Below, piece by piece: positions 16,371 through 25,092 of a stretch of 64,000 bases of DNA (position 1 is the stretch's first letter; each line of letters starts with the position of its first letter). This DNA comes from Anaerolineae bacterium (lineage in GTDB: Bacteria > Chloroflexota > Anaerolineae > Aggregatilineales > Phototrophicaceae). Under the pieces are notes generated by a model that ran no database searches, was not told the origin of the DNA, and saw nothing but the letters and a program-made list of their open reading frames with translations. The stretch spans positions 124,001-188,000 of the forward strand of contig JAJECX010000042.1 in NCBI GenBank assembly GCA_022821805.1. The letters run 5' to 3'. The position numbers were made by a program, and so were the translations under genes.

Positions 16371-17453
16371 ATGCCCGCCTTTGACCTCCGCCAATCGGCG
16401 AATCTTCCCGCCGATCCCCTGCCCATCGTCAGCATTGGATTGGGCGGCATCGTCGAAGCGGCTCATTACCCCGCTTACCAGATCGCCGGCTTTGAAGTCG
16501 TCGGCGGCTTTGATATCGATCGGCAGCGCGCCGCCATGATGGCTGAGAACTTCGGTATTCCGCGAGTCTACGACTCGCTGGCGAGCGCAATCGAAAACGC
16601 GCCGGCGGAGGCTGTTTTTGATATCGCCGTGCCCGGAAGCGCCATCGCCGACATCCTGCTTGCGCTGCCGCGGGGTCGCGCCGCGCTGATCCAGAAGCCG
16701 ATGGGCGAAGACCTGTCGCAAGCGCGCGAGATTCTGCGCATCTGCCGCGAACGCGAGCTAGTCGCCGCGGTAAACTTTCAACTGCGCTTCGCCCCCTTTA
16801 TCATCGCCGCCCGCGATATGATCGAGCGCGGCCATATTGGCGAGCTTTACGACATGGAAGTTCGCGTTCAGGTCAGCACGCCCTGGCATCTATGGCCCTT
16901 CGTTTTCTCGCTGCCCCGGGTCGAGATCGTCTACCACAGCATCCACTACATTGATCTCGTCCGCTCATTTTGCGGCGAGCCCCTCGGCGTCTACGCCAAA
17001 ACCTTGAATCATCCGAGCGCGTCCGATCTACAAGGCGGCGCGCGCTCGACGATAATCATGGATTACGGGGAGAATCCGCGCGTCAATATCGGCGTCAATC
17101 ACAGCCATATTTACGGCGCCGAAAAACAGCAATCTTTCATCAAGTTTGAAGGGAGCAAGGGCGCCATTCAAATCCGCGCCGGCGTCAATATGAATTATCC
17201 CGCCGGCGTGCCCGATCGCTTTGAGTATTGCCTGCTGGAAGCAGGAGTCGACCCGACTTGGCAGACGCTTGACATCGCTGGCTCGTGGTTCCCTGAGGCT
17301 TTCATCGGCACGATGGCGAGCCTGATGCAATATGCCAGCGGAGAGAGGCAAGACTTGCCCACATCAGTAGAAGACGCCGTGCTCACGATGGCGACGGTAG
17401 AAGCGGCTTATGAATCCAGCGCGCAGGGAGGGACGCCGCTGCCCACAGTCTGA
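16371..17453 (+). CDS. Gfo/Idh/MocA family oxidoreductase
   Basis: A 360-residue NAD(P)-dependent sugar dehydrogenase of the Gfo/Idh/MocA family. The N-terminal Rossmann region has GLGGIVEAAHYPAY followed by the acidic GGFDIDR. The family EKP motif appears as QKPMGED (residues about 112-118), a Gln for the usual Glu while the catalytic Lys is kept. NFQLRFAPF and YHSIHYIDLVRS lie in the C-terminal sheet domain; the latter has the usual His/Asp region. Substrate is probably a cyclitol or hexose derivative. The divergent RraA partner and downstream lactonase-like gene suggest a sugar oxidation branch. Confidence 0.9.
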   Translation: MPAFDLRQSANLPADPLPIVSIGLGGIVEAAHYPAYQIAGFEVVGGFDIDRQRAAMMAENFGIPRVYDSLASAIENAPAEAVFDIAVPGSAIADILLALPRGRAALIQKPMGEDLSQAREILRICRERELVAAVNFQLRFAPFIIAARDMIERGHIGELYDMEVRVQVSTPWHLWPFVFSLPRVEIVYHSIHYIDLVRSFCGEPLGVYAKTLNHPSASDLQGGARSTIIMDYGENPRVNIGVNHSHIYGAEKQQSFIKFEGSKGAIQIRAGVNMNYPAGVPDRFEYCLLEAGVDPTWQTLDIAGSWFPEAFIGTMASLMQYASGERQDLPTSVEDAVLTMATVEAAYESSAQGGTPLPTV

Positions 17454-17463
17454 CGCAACCAAT

Positions 17464-18309
17464 CTACCGACTCAAGTTGTAAAACGCGCCCCCCGTCCCA
17501 CCGAGGATCGCGCCGCGCTCATCTGCGGATAGGTGAGCCAGGCATTTGTTGGTCTCGTTCCAGACCTTGGCGTAGTCACCAGCGAGAATGGCCACGGGCC
17601 AGTCGCTGCCGAACATCAAGCGCTCGGCGCCAAATGTCTCGATTGCAAAATCAATTAGCGGCTTGATGTCTTCGTAGGTCCAGCGCTCGAAATCGGCAGT
17701 CGCCGTGTTCAAGCCCGATAGCTTGGCGTAAGCATTCGGGCTTTCGGCGGCTGCCGCCAGCTGCTCGCGCCAGATCGCCCGCTCGGCGCTGCCCAGCGGC
17801 GGCTTCGCCAAATGATCGATCACCATTTTGAGATTGGGCACTTTCTCCGCCAGGGTCGGCAGATGCTTAAGGTGATTGGGGAAGACGGCTACGACATCAA
17901 AGGTCAGCCTGCGATCGGCCAGCATCCGCAAGCTTTCAATCACCTGCTTCTGCGCCACCCAGTCTGGATTCGGCTCCTCATGTATGAGATGCCGCACACC
18001 CTTGAAATAATGATTCTGCTCGTATTCCTCCAGCTTCCTAGCTGTTTCCGCCGGATCATGCAGAGGCAGCCAGCCGACCACGCCCGCCACCCATTCGTAA
18101 GCGTCGGCGATCGCCAGCATGGAATCGGTATCGGCGTATGAATTCATCGACTGCACGATTACCGTCTTGTCGACGCCAGCCGCCGCCAGCTGCGGCGCCA
18201 ATTCATCGGGGCTGAAGTTTCGATAAATGGGACCAAATTCGGGCCTCAGCCAAGGATAGGCTACTTCGTCGAGATTCCAAAAATGCTGATGCGTATCGAC
18301 TGTAAGCAT
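17464..18309 (-). CDS. Amidohydrolase family protein (lactonase-like)
   Basis: 281 residues from ATG 18309, which has GGAGG upstream; the frame to 18348 adds an unlikely N-terminus. The metal-binding start DTHQHFWN (Asp5, His7, His9) and C-terminal FGSDWPV are typical of the amidohydrolase-2 group that includes L-fuconolactonase, L-rhamnono-lactonase and 2-pyrone-4,6-dicarboxylate lactonase. HLAKPP carries a further His ligand. It follows the enolase-superfamily gene by about 50 bp, so a lactonase-dehydratase pair acting on a sugar acid is likely. Confidence 0.88.
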   Translation of the reverse strand: MLTVDTHQHFWNLDEVAYPWLRPEFGPIYRNFSPDELAPQLAAAGVDKTVIVQSMNSYADTDSMLAIADAYEWVAGVVGWLPLHDPAETARKLEEYEQNHYFKGVRHLIHEEPNPDWVAQKQVIESLRMLADRRLTFDVVAVFPNHLKHLPTLAEKVPNLKMVIDHLAKPPLGSAERAIWREQLAAAAESPNAYAKLSGLNTATADFERWTYEDIKPLIDFAIETFGAERLMFGSDWPVAILAGDYAKVWNETNKCLAHLSADERGAILGGTGGAFYNLSR

Positions 18310-18358
18310 CCGTGCCTCCGCAATCTTCACGCTGCAATTGACTGACATTCGCGCTCGC

Positions 18359-19477
18359 TTACATCAGAGCGACTGTCGCGTTCTCGATAAAGTCCCAATC
18401 CCACTCAATGCCGAGGCCATCACCCGGCGGCGGATGCGCATAGCCCTCGGCGTCGATGCGCACCGGGTTCTTTATCCCCAGCTTCATCAGCGAACTCGGG
18501 ATCAGCGCCTCAAAGAATTCGCAATTGGCAATCGCGCAGCAGCAATGCAGATTGACGATCTCCAGCGCCGGATAGATTGTCGTGTGCACTTCGCAGCGCA
18601 TGCCAAAGGCTTCCGCCAGATGAGCCGTTTTCATCACCGCCGTCACCCCGCCCTTCCAGGAGACATCGCTGCGCACAATATCAACCACGCCGCTCGCGAT
18701 ACATTCGGCGGTCGAATAATGCGAGCCAACCAAGACCTCCGTGCCGCAAATCGGGATATCCAGATCGCGCGTCAGCTTGCGCAGTCCGTTGAAATCCACA
18801 TCGTAGAGCGGTTCTTCGAACCAATAGTAACCCAGCTTCTCCAATTCACGCCCCATGCGCAGCGCCTCTTCATAGTAGGTATGCGCCGTGACCGGATCCG
18901 CCATCAGTTTGAAATGCGGGTCATCGCCGACTGCCTGGCGGCAGAGCCGGTAAGCCTCCAGCGCTTCCTGAAAATCGTTCGGCGGGTGTAGTTTGTAGCC
19001 GTGGAAGCCTTTCTGCTTGAATTCCACGGCTTGGTCGGCATAGTCTTGCGGCGTATCGAGATACATGGAGCTGACGTAGGTCGGTACTTTCTCACGGCAG
19101 TGCCCCAACAGCTTGTAGAGCGGCAGTCCGGCGACATTACCCGCGATATCCCAGAGCGCGATATCGAAGGGTCCGTAGGAATAGATCGGCGTATGGTGCC
19201 AGTGGCGTTCGTAGCGTCGGAAGTCGTGCCAGTGCTTTTCACGCGCGAAGGGGTCCTTGCCCAAGAAGAAGGGCTTGATCGATTGCGCCGCGATCGAGCC
19301 GGCCATCTCCGCCCCCATGCCGGCGAATCCCATGCTGACGCCGTCGACGCCTGCATCGGTCTTCATGGTGATGATGAGGAAGTTAAGCTCAGAGCGGTGG
19401 CTATCGCGCAGCTCGGTTGCGCCCATCACTTCTTCTTGATGCTTGCAAAGTCGAATCTCGATATCGGTGATTTTCAT
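18359..19477 (-). CDS. Mandelate racemase/muconate lactonizing enzyme family (enolase superfamily) sugar-acid dehydratase
   Basis: 372 residues from ATG 19477 (AAGGA upstream). The capping domain (1-125) precedes a TIM barrel with Lys162-Leu-His164 as the KxK-like base motif, metal ligands Asp194 (MADPV), Glu222 (FEEP) and Glu247 (GTE), and His298 at the end of strand 7 (EVHTT). These residues fit an acid-sugar dehydratase or racemase, which forms a 2-keto-3-deoxy acid. It has its own promoter-like sequence and is followed by the lactonase-like gene, suggesting a Weimberg/De Ley-Doudoroff-type route. Confidence 0.9.
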   Translation of the reverse strand: MKITDIEIRLCKHQEEVMGATELRDSHRSELNFLIITMKTDAGVDGVSMGFAGMGAEMAGSIAAQSIKPFFLGKDPFAREKHWHDFRRYERHWHHTPIYSYGPFDIALWDIAGNVAGLPLYKLLGHCREKVPTYVSSMYLDTPQDYADQAVEFKQKGFHGYKLHPPNDFQEALEAYRLCRQAVGDDPHFKLMADPVTAHTYYEEALRMGRELEKLGYYWFEEPLYDVDFNGLRKLTRDLDIPICGTEVLVGSHYSTAECIASGVVDIVRSDVSWKGGVTAVMKTAHLAEAFGMRCEVHTTIYPALEIVNLHCCCAIANCEFFEALIPSSLMKLGIKNPVRIDAEGYAHPPPGDGLGIEWDWDFIENATVALM

Positions 19478-19510
19478 GCCGAAGTCCTTTCGGTCGTCCT
19501 CCAACAGTAG

Positions 19511-19539
19511 ACGATAACAGAATTCACCCAATCTGTAAT
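19511..19539 (-). promoter_or_regulatory. Promoter of the dehydratase-lactonase pair
   Basis: On the minus strand ATTACA (19539-19534) and TATCGT (19516-19511) are 17 bp apart, the latter preceded by TGT (extended -10). It lies 34 bp upstream of the ATG at 19477. Confidence 0.5.
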
Positions 19540-19612
19540 GCACTCGCCTCAAAAACGATTTGACAAAGCGTTCTTGTCCGCGGAAGACGAAATCTGCGAG
19601 CAGTAGACCAGC

Positions 19613-20563
19613 TCAATTGCCGTGATAGTAGACGCGCTTGGCTGAACTGCGGAAGATGATGAATGTCAGAATCAGAATCAGCAAAAACAGCAGCCAAGCC
19701 ATCGCCGAGGCATAACCCATCTTGAAATAGGCGAAGGCGTTTTGGAAGAGATAAAGCGAATAGAAGAGCGTCGAATCGCCCGGTCCGCCCTCGGTGATGA
19801 TGTAAGCTTCGGTGAAATATTGAAAGGCGCCGATCAAGCCGACGATGGTGTTGAAGAGAATGATCGGGCTAATCATGGGTACGGTGACATGGCGAAACTT
19901 GCGCCACAGGCTGGCGCCATCAAGCGAGGCGACATCGTAGAGTTCTTGCGGCACATCTTGCAGGGCGGCAAGATAAATCAGCATCATCCAGCCGGCGCCC
20001 CACATGCTCATCATGATCAGCGCCGGTTTCGCCCATTGGGGATCAGAAAACCAGCTGATCACGGGCAAGCCAAGCTCAGCCATAATGACGCTGACGGCGC
20101 CGTACTGCGGATGCAGCAGCCAGGTCCAGACGATGCTGGTGGCGACCAGCGGCAAGATGCTTGGCAAGTAGAAGATCGTCCGAAAAACGGACAATCCCTT
20201 GACCTTCTGATTCAGCAAAACAGCCAGCGCCAGCGCCAGCATATTGCCCAGAGGCACGGCGAAGACGACAAAATACAAGGTGTTGGCGAGCGCCTTGATG
20301 AAGAGCGGATCAAAGTAGAGCAGCTTCTCGTAGTTGAACAGTCCGATGAATCGGGGCGACGAAATCGGCGAGTAACGGGTCAGGCTGTAATAGAACGACG
20401 CGAGGATGGGATAGAGGTTGAGCGCCAGGAAGCCGGCGATCCAGGGCGAGATGAAAACCAAGCCCAGGCCTATTTTGCGCAGCTCGCGGCGATTGCGTGG
20501 CGTCAGCATTAGTGTACCCGTATTCGCCTTGACCGGCGCGTTGAGTGGATCGGCTGCGCTCAA
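19613..20563 (-). CDS. Carbohydrate ABC transporter permease, MalF type (second importer)
   Basis: A 316-residue CUT1 permease with six membrane segments; EAA loop DVASLDGASLWRKFRHVTVPM. The start is TTG 20563 with AAAGG upstream, only 3 bp after the stop of the partner permease; an internal ATG at residue 19 is the alternative. The order here is binding protein, MalG type, MalF type, reversed from the other two importers in the window. Confidence 0.9.
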   Translation of the reverse strand: MSAADPLNAPVKANTGTLMLTPRNRRELRKIGLGLVFISPWIAGFLALNLYPILASFYYSLTRYSPISSPRFIGLFNYEKLLYFDPLFIKALANTLYFVVFAVPLGNMLALALAVLLNQKVKGLSVFRTIFYLPSILPLVATSIVWTWLLHPQYGAVSVIMAELGLPVISWFSDPQWAKPALIMMSMWGAGWMMLIYLAALQDVPQELYDVASLDGASLWRKFRHVTVPMISPIILFNTIVGLIGAFQYFTEAYIITEGGPGDSTLFYSLYLFQNAFAYFKMGYASAMAWLLFLLILILTFIIFRSSAKRVYYHGN

Positions 20564-20566
20564 GGT

Positions 20567-21415
20567 TTAGCCTTTCAAGCCGGTGAGCGATATGCCCTGG
20601 ATAAAAACGCGCTGCATGAAGAAGAAAATGATGATGATCGGCACGACGGCCATGGTTGAAGCGGCCATCAGAATGCTGAAATCAGTGATGCCCTGCGAGT
20701 TATGGTAGAGCGCCAACCCCAGCGACATCGGATAGAGCGAACGGTCGTTGAGATAGATCAGCGGACCAATGAAATCATTCCAGGACCAGATGAACTGAAA
20801 GAGCGCCACCGTCGCCAGCGCCGGCTTGCAAAGCGGCAGGATGACGCGCGTGAGCAAGACCCATTCGGAGCCGCCATCAATGCGGGTGGCTTCGGAGAGT
20901 TCTTTGGGGATGCCCAGCATGAATTGACGCAGCATGAAGATGAAAAATGGGTGGCCGAGCCAGGCGGGCGCGATCAGCGGCAGCCAAGTATTCACCCAGC
21001 CGATTTTGCTGAAGCTGACGAAGAGGGGAATCATGACCACGTGATAGGGCAGCATCAACGTAGAGAGCACGAGCACGAAGACGGCATCGCGGCCCTTCCA
21101 CTCCACGCGGGAGAAGCCGTAGGCGACCAGGCTGTTGGAGATGATGGCGCCGATGACGGCGGCGGCGGCGATTTGCAGCGAGTTGCCCAGGTATTGCAGG
21201 AAAGGCTGCTCTTCCAGGGCGTTGGGATAATTGTCAAATTCGAGAGGAGTGGGAATCCAGACCGGCGGATCAAGCAGGAGTTGATCGATGGGTTTGAGGG
21301 AGGTGGTGATCATCCAGAAGAGCGGCAGGATGAAGGCGGCCGACAAGACGACCAGCAGGACGAAGGATACAATGTCGTTGATGTTTGCGCGTTTGATGTT
21401 GAGATTAGAAAACAT
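20567..21415 (-). CDS. Carbohydrate ABC transporter permease, MalG type (second importer)
   Basis: A 282-residue CUT1 permease. The EAA loop is EATRIDGGSEWVLLTRVILPL, and the C-terminus RVFIQGISLTGLKG is typical of MalG-type subunits. It pairs with 19613-20563 and takes sugar from the Tat-exported binding protein. The 60-bp gap upstream holds a REP-like palindrome. Confidence 0.92.
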   Translation of the reverse strand: MFSNLNIKRANINDIVSFVLLVVLSAAFILPLFWMITTSLKPIDQLLLDPPVWIPTPLEFDNYPNALEEQPFLQYLGNSLQIAAAAVIGAIISNSLVAYGFSRVEWKGRDAVFVLVLSTLMLPYHVVMIPLFVSFSKIGWVNTWLPLIAPAWLGHPFFIFMLRQFMLGIPKELSEATRIDGGSEWVLLTRVILPLCKPALATVALFQFIWSWNDFIGPLIYLNDRSLYPMSLGLALYHNSQGITDFSILMAASTMAVVPIIIIFFFMQRVFIQGISLTGLKG

Positions 21416-21431
21416 GAATTATGACAACGGC

Positions 21432-21452
21432 GGGCGACCCGCCGGGCCGCCC
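21432..21452. repeat. REP-like palindrome
   Basis: GGGCGACCC-GCC-GGGCCGCCC followed by GTAC, between the Tat-exported binding protein and the MalG-type permease. Confidence 0.7.
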
Positions 21453-21475
21453 GTACGCAGTTGTTTTGGACCCGC

Positions 21476-22849
21476 CTAAAACTGGCGGTATTCATTTTCG
21501 ACGGCGGTTTGCACGGCGTCGAGGGCGTCTTGCGCCGATTTCTCCAGCCGCAGGGCTTGATCGACTTCTGAACCCAGCCGGTCCATGTAGAAGTTTGCCA
21601 CCGGGATCATCGGTGTGGTTAAGCCGCGCGGGCTGCCCATGGTTTCAAAGAAGCTGCGATAGTCGGGATGGTCGTCGAAGAGGGCGGTGATGCGGTCCAC
21701 TTCCAACGCGGCCAGCGAACCGGTGGTCGTGGTCGGCGTGTCCTTCCAGGCGGCGACGATAGCCATGACATCCGGATCAGTGAAGCCGGACCACCACTTG
21801 GCGAATTCATAGGCGGCGGCTGGGTTGGCGGCGCCGGAGGGGATGCACTGGTAGTTGCCCCAGATCCAAGAACCCCAGCCGGTGCTGTCTTCCTCGCCCG
21901 CGACCGGCGGCAAATGCGTCAAGCCCCAGCGGAAGCCTTCAGCGGCGAAGCGGTGGAAGTCGCCCAGCTTCCAAGGACCGATGAGATGCATGGCGAGGCG
22001 CCCCGCGATGAAGGGGTCTTGGGTGCCGCCGCGTTCGCCGGACAAGCCGGATTGGAAGCGCTGCAAGCGTTCAACGCCATATTTTTCGCTGTAGCTCATC
22101 ATCCATTCGAGCGCGCGCACATTGCCCGGATGGTTGGCGGTGATGGCGTCATTCTCGGCATCGTAAATCTGGCCGCCAAAGTTGCCGAACCAGGCGCGGT
22201 GGTGAGAGGCATGCGAGCCGAGGTGCAGCAGACCGACGCGATCGAGATTGCCATCGGCGTCTTCGACCGTGAGTTGGTCCGCCATTGCATCCAGTTCATC
22301 GATCGTGCTGGGACCAACTTCGGGGTCCAAACCCGATTCTTCAAATTGGTTCTTGTTCCAAGCCAGGTCGTAGACGCCGAAGCCGCTGGGCGTGCCGTAG
22401 ACCGCGCCATCAACGACGCCGCCGGCCAAAGCCGCTGGCGTGAGGAATTCCTTGATGGCGGCGATCTCGTCTGGACTGCCCAAATCAGCATAAGCCGTGA
22501 TGCCGCCAAGCGCAGCCAAACCGGGAATCTCGTTGGAGCCGAAAAATGTGACGATATCCGGCGGGTTACCGGAAGAAATCGCGGCGGTCAAGCGCACCAG
22601 GAAGTCGCCGTAAGGGACGACCAGCGGCTCAACGCGAATGGCGTCCTGGTGCGCGTGGAAGGCGTCAACGATGTCCTGGACGTAGTTTTCCCACTGTTCG
22701 GTCCAGCCGTGCCAGTAGGTGATGGTGACCGGATCCTGCGCCAAGACGCTGGCGGCGGGCAGCGCGCCAAGGGCGACTGCGCCGGCGCCGCCGGCTATGG
22801 ACTTCAGCATGTCGCGGCGTGATAGACCTGTTTTCTTGTTTTGAGTCAT
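21476..22849 (-). CDS. Extracellular sugar-binding protein with Tat signal (SBP3)
   Basis: A 457-residue CUT1 solute-binding protein. The N-terminus carries a twin-arginine motif (SRRDMLK, residues 9-15), a hydrophobic stretch and ALPAASVLA-QDP, so export in a folded state by Tat is predicted. The mature protein starts ITYWHGWTEQWENYV. The ATG has GAGGAGC upstream. Tat export contrasts with the Sec signals of the other three binding proteins here. It is the first gene of the second importer operon. Confidence 0.92.
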   Translation of the reverse strand: MTQNKKTGLSRRDMLKSIAGGAGAVALGALPAASVLAQDPVTITYWHGWTEQWENYVQDIVDAFHAHQDAIRVEPLVVPYGDFLVRLTAAISSGNPPDIVTFFGSNEIPGLAALGGITAYADLGSPDEIAAIKEFLTPAALAGGVVDGAVYGTPSGFGVYDLAWNKNQFEESGLDPEVGPSTIDELDAMADQLTVEDADGNLDRVGLLHLGSHASHHRAWFGNFGGQIYDAENDAITANHPGNVRALEWMMSYSEKYGVERLQRFQSGLSGERGGTQDPFIAGRLAMHLIGPWKLGDFHRFAAEGFRWGLTHLPPVAGEEDSTGWGSWIWGNYQCIPSGAANPAAAYEFAKWWSGFTDPDVMAIVAAWKDTPTTTTGSLAALEVDRITALFDDHPDYRSFFETMGSPRGLTTPMIPVANFYMDRLGSEVDQALRLEKSAQDALDAVQTAVENEYRQF

Positions 22850-22946
22850 GAGATTGCTCCTCGAATAGCTATAGTTTTGCGAATATGGCGCTTCTGTTCG
22901 TTCTTGAGCGTGTACGCCGTATCGCCACCTCCTTTGAGTTCATCAA

Positions 22947-22967
22947 GGGCGAGCCAAGGCTCGTCCC
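22947..22967. repeat. REP-like palindrome
   Basis: GGGCGAGCC-AA-GGCTCGTCCC followed by TAC, in the gap between the PhyH gene and SBP3; one G-T mismatch breaks the stem. Confidence 0.75.
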
Positions 22968-23034
22968 TACAGAATTCGATTTGGGCATAGCTGGATAGTT
23001 GCCAGTTTGCACGTGTCGGACGTGGCGCCCAGGA

Positions 23035-23946
23035 CTATTTGAAGTCATCGAAGGACCAGTGGTTGCTCCAGCGGACGTCGATCTCTTCCTTCACTCGTTG
23101 ATAACGAATATCAGTCGACAGACGAATACGGCCTTCGGGCGATGCGTTGGCGGTGGCGGCGTGGGTGGTGTAGGCGCCATGCACGACCATGTCGCCCGCT
23201 TCGTAATCAGCCATCAGCCAGCGGGTATCGAGGCGATCGGCCAGCGACGGCAAGTCTTTGGTCAGCCAGCCGTGCAGCCCCATATTCTTGTTGTAGGCGT
23301 TGACCCGCTCTTCCGGCGGCATATCGGCATTGAGTTTACTGAACTCGGCTTCCTTGCGGCGGCCGAAATGATGCGAGTTCTCCAGGTAGATCAGCCCGCC
23401 CATCTCAGGCGTAATATCGCCAATGGGGATCCAACTGGTGCAGACGGCATCGGTGCCGGCGCGCAGGTATACGAGATCGTAATGCGCGCCGGTCGTGCTG
23501 ACATCGCCGGGCGGAATATGGCGGATGAGCTTGCGTTTGTGCAGGTAGACGGCGCCCTCGAAGAAAGCTTCATAGAACTGGTAGATGGGTTTGGCGAGGC
23601 AGAAGGCTTCATAGGCAGCCCAGCGATGGGTTTCCATCTGCGTCTTGAGGATCAAACTTTTGTCTTCATTCGCGCCGTCGTAGATGCCTTCGCCCGGATC
23701 AATGTCGTGGCGGACCAAGCCCGTATCGGCGAAGGCGGCGAAATAGCGGCGGCGGAAATCGAGGACATAGCCACGGTCGAGGATGCCTTTGAGCCAAAGG
23801 TAGCCTTGTTTGTCAAACTGATCCCGCAGCGACTTCATGGATGCAGCGGGGTCGGAGGGGGTCAGCCAGCCGAGGCGATTCGGCGCTGTCGATAGCGTAT
23901 AGCCATTGCTCGTCAGCGCATGGGCAACTACAGCGTTTACCACCAT
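23035..23946 (-). CDS. Phytanoyl-CoA dioxygenase (PhyH) family protein
   Basis: 303 residues from ATG 23946. Fe(II)/2-oxoglutarate oxygenase facial triad: His155-Tyr-Asp157 (GAHYDL) and distal His256 (MVVHGAYT), with a following Arg in GRIRLSTDIRY as 2-oxoglutarate binder. Bacterial PhyH members hydroxylate many small molecules; the substrate here is unknown. It follows the glycoside hydrolase gene but has its own promoter-like element, so regulation may be separate. Confidence 0.88.
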   Translation of the reverse strand: MVVNAVVAHALTSNGYTLSTAPNRLGWLTPSDPAASMKSLRDQFDKQGYLWLKGILDRGYVLDFRRRYFAAFADTGLVRHDIDPGEGIYDGANEDKSLILKTQMETHRWAAYEAFCLAKPIYQFYEAFFEGAVYLHKRKLIRHIPPGDVSTTGAHYDLVYLRAGTDAVCTSWIPIGDITPEMGGLIYLENSHHFGRRKEAEFSKLNADMPPEERVNAYNKNMGLHGWLTKDLPSLADRLDTRWLMADYEAGDMVVHGAYTTHAATANASPEGRIRLSTDIRYQRVKEEIDVRWSNHWSFDDFK

Positions 23947-23947
23947 A

Positions 23948-24010
23948 AGAACAGTCCCCCCACCCTCAAGTAAAGACACTATAACATATTGCGCGGGGAG
24001 TGGGGGGACA
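23948..24010 (-). promoter_or_regulatory. PhyH promoter inside an inverted repeat
   Basis: The -10 TATAGT (23983-23978) is preceded by TGT (extended -10); the ATG is 32 bp downstream. The arms GTCCCCCCACCCTC (23954 region) and GAGTGGGGGGAC (23999-24010) could pair around the promoter, a possible regulatory or repeat-derived structure. Confidence 0.45.
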
Positions 24011-24023
24011 AAACCAATCGCCG

Positions 24024-25019
24024 CTAGTCAAATCCAAATGACCGAATCAACTCAATTTCAGCTTCGTCATAGGGCGAGCCGTCAGCGTGGAAGATGTCGT
24101 GCTGCCAGGTCTTGCTGTCCGGCGTATTCAATTCGCGGCGCCAATCGAGATAGGTTTGCGTCCGTCCGGCGACCAGTCCCCAGTTGTACCAGCCGATGCG
24201 CTCGCGGGCGAAGATGGGCAGGATCAGCTCGACGGTTTGGCCGACCACCCGCCGCAGCCACTCGGTGCAGAGCACGGGACGGCCATAAGCCTGACAGCGC
24301 TGGATGACCGCTTCGACGCCGGTCTCGCCGTAATGGTGAAACGACGTGACATCAGAGAGCTCCAATATCCGTTCCTCCATGGCGTATTCGTCATGCAGGC
24401 GGAAGATGGAGGTCGTCAGCGGCTGCTGCGCGCCCGCCTCCCGCGCCCAGGCGAAAGCCGCTTCCACCAGCGGCAGGCTCGTCTCACCCAAGTCGCTATT
24501 GCCCGGTTCGTTGTACAAATCCCAGATCTGCACCCGCTCATCATCGGCGAAGCTTCCAACAATATCATGGACATAAGCGCGCAGTTGGGGCCAGACGGCG
24601 CGATCGCTTACGCGCGTCAAGCCCGGGCTGGGCGTCCAGCCGCTGTTATGCGTGTAGGGCACGGGATCGTCTTGCTTTCCAAGATAGGGTTCCTTGCCGG
24701 CAAAGGCGCAGTCATCAAATAGGATGAACATCGCCTTGATGCCCTCCCCCGCCGCGATATCGAGAAATTGACTGATGCGGCGCTTCAGACCGTCGCTATC
24801 GCTCTGCCAGACGAGAAACTGATGGAAGACGCGTACGGCATTGAAGCCGGCTGCCCGCGCCCAAGCCAATTCCTCGGCGATGGTATTGGGGTCGAAGCTC
24901 TCGGCTTGCCACATCTCGGTCGAATTGACAGCGCTGCGCGGCAGATAATTGCAGCCGCGGATGGGATCAATTGATGCGTACCAGTCGTTGGCTTTTTCCG
25001 GCGTCCATTGTTCGGTCAT
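24024..25019 (-). CDS. Glycoside hydrolase, cellulase/GH5-like (clan GH-A)
   Basis: A 331-residue (beta/alpha)8 hydrolase without a signal peptide, so probably cytoplasmic. The acid/base is Glu171 in YNEPGN and the nucleophile is likely Glu253 in CTEWLRR, spaced as in clan GH-A retaining enzymes. Similar proteins are often labelled 1,4-beta-xylanase or cellulase, but specificity is not visible. Its position after an importer and a DUF4380 protein suggests it cleaves an imported oligosaccharide. The ATG has AAGGGGA upstream. Confidence 0.82.
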   Translation of the reverse strand: MTEQWTPEKANDWYASIDPIRGCNYLPRSAVNSTEMWQAESFDPNTIAEELAWARAAGFNAVRVFHQFLVWQSDSDGLKRRISQFLDIAAGEGIKAMFILFDDCAFAGKEPYLGKQDDPVPYTHNSGWTPSPGLTRVSDRAVWPQLRAYVHDIVGSFADDERVQIWDLYNEPGNSDLGETSLPLVEAAFAWAREAGAQQPLTTSIFRLHDEYAMEERILELSDVTSFHHYGETGVEAVIQRCQAYGRPVLCTEWLRRVVGQTVELILPIFARERIGWYNWGLVAGRTQTYLDWRRELNTPDSKTWQHDIFHADGSPYDEAEIELIRSFGFD

Positions 25020-25054
25020 TCCAAAGTCCCCTTGGGATGTGATTTATACATGGA

Positions 25055-25075
25055 GGGCGACTCACAGAATCGCCC
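25055..25075. repeat. REP-like palindrome
   Basis: GGGCGACTC-ACA-GAATCGCCC, between the DUF4380 gene and the glycoside hydrolase; one stem mismatch. Confidence 0.7.
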
Positions 25076-25092
25076 ATACAATGTCTCGGCGG

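Noticed and set aside
21668..22822. 384-codon open frame on the plus strand
   Set aside because: Antisense to the Tat-exported binding protein; no motif, no ribosome site.
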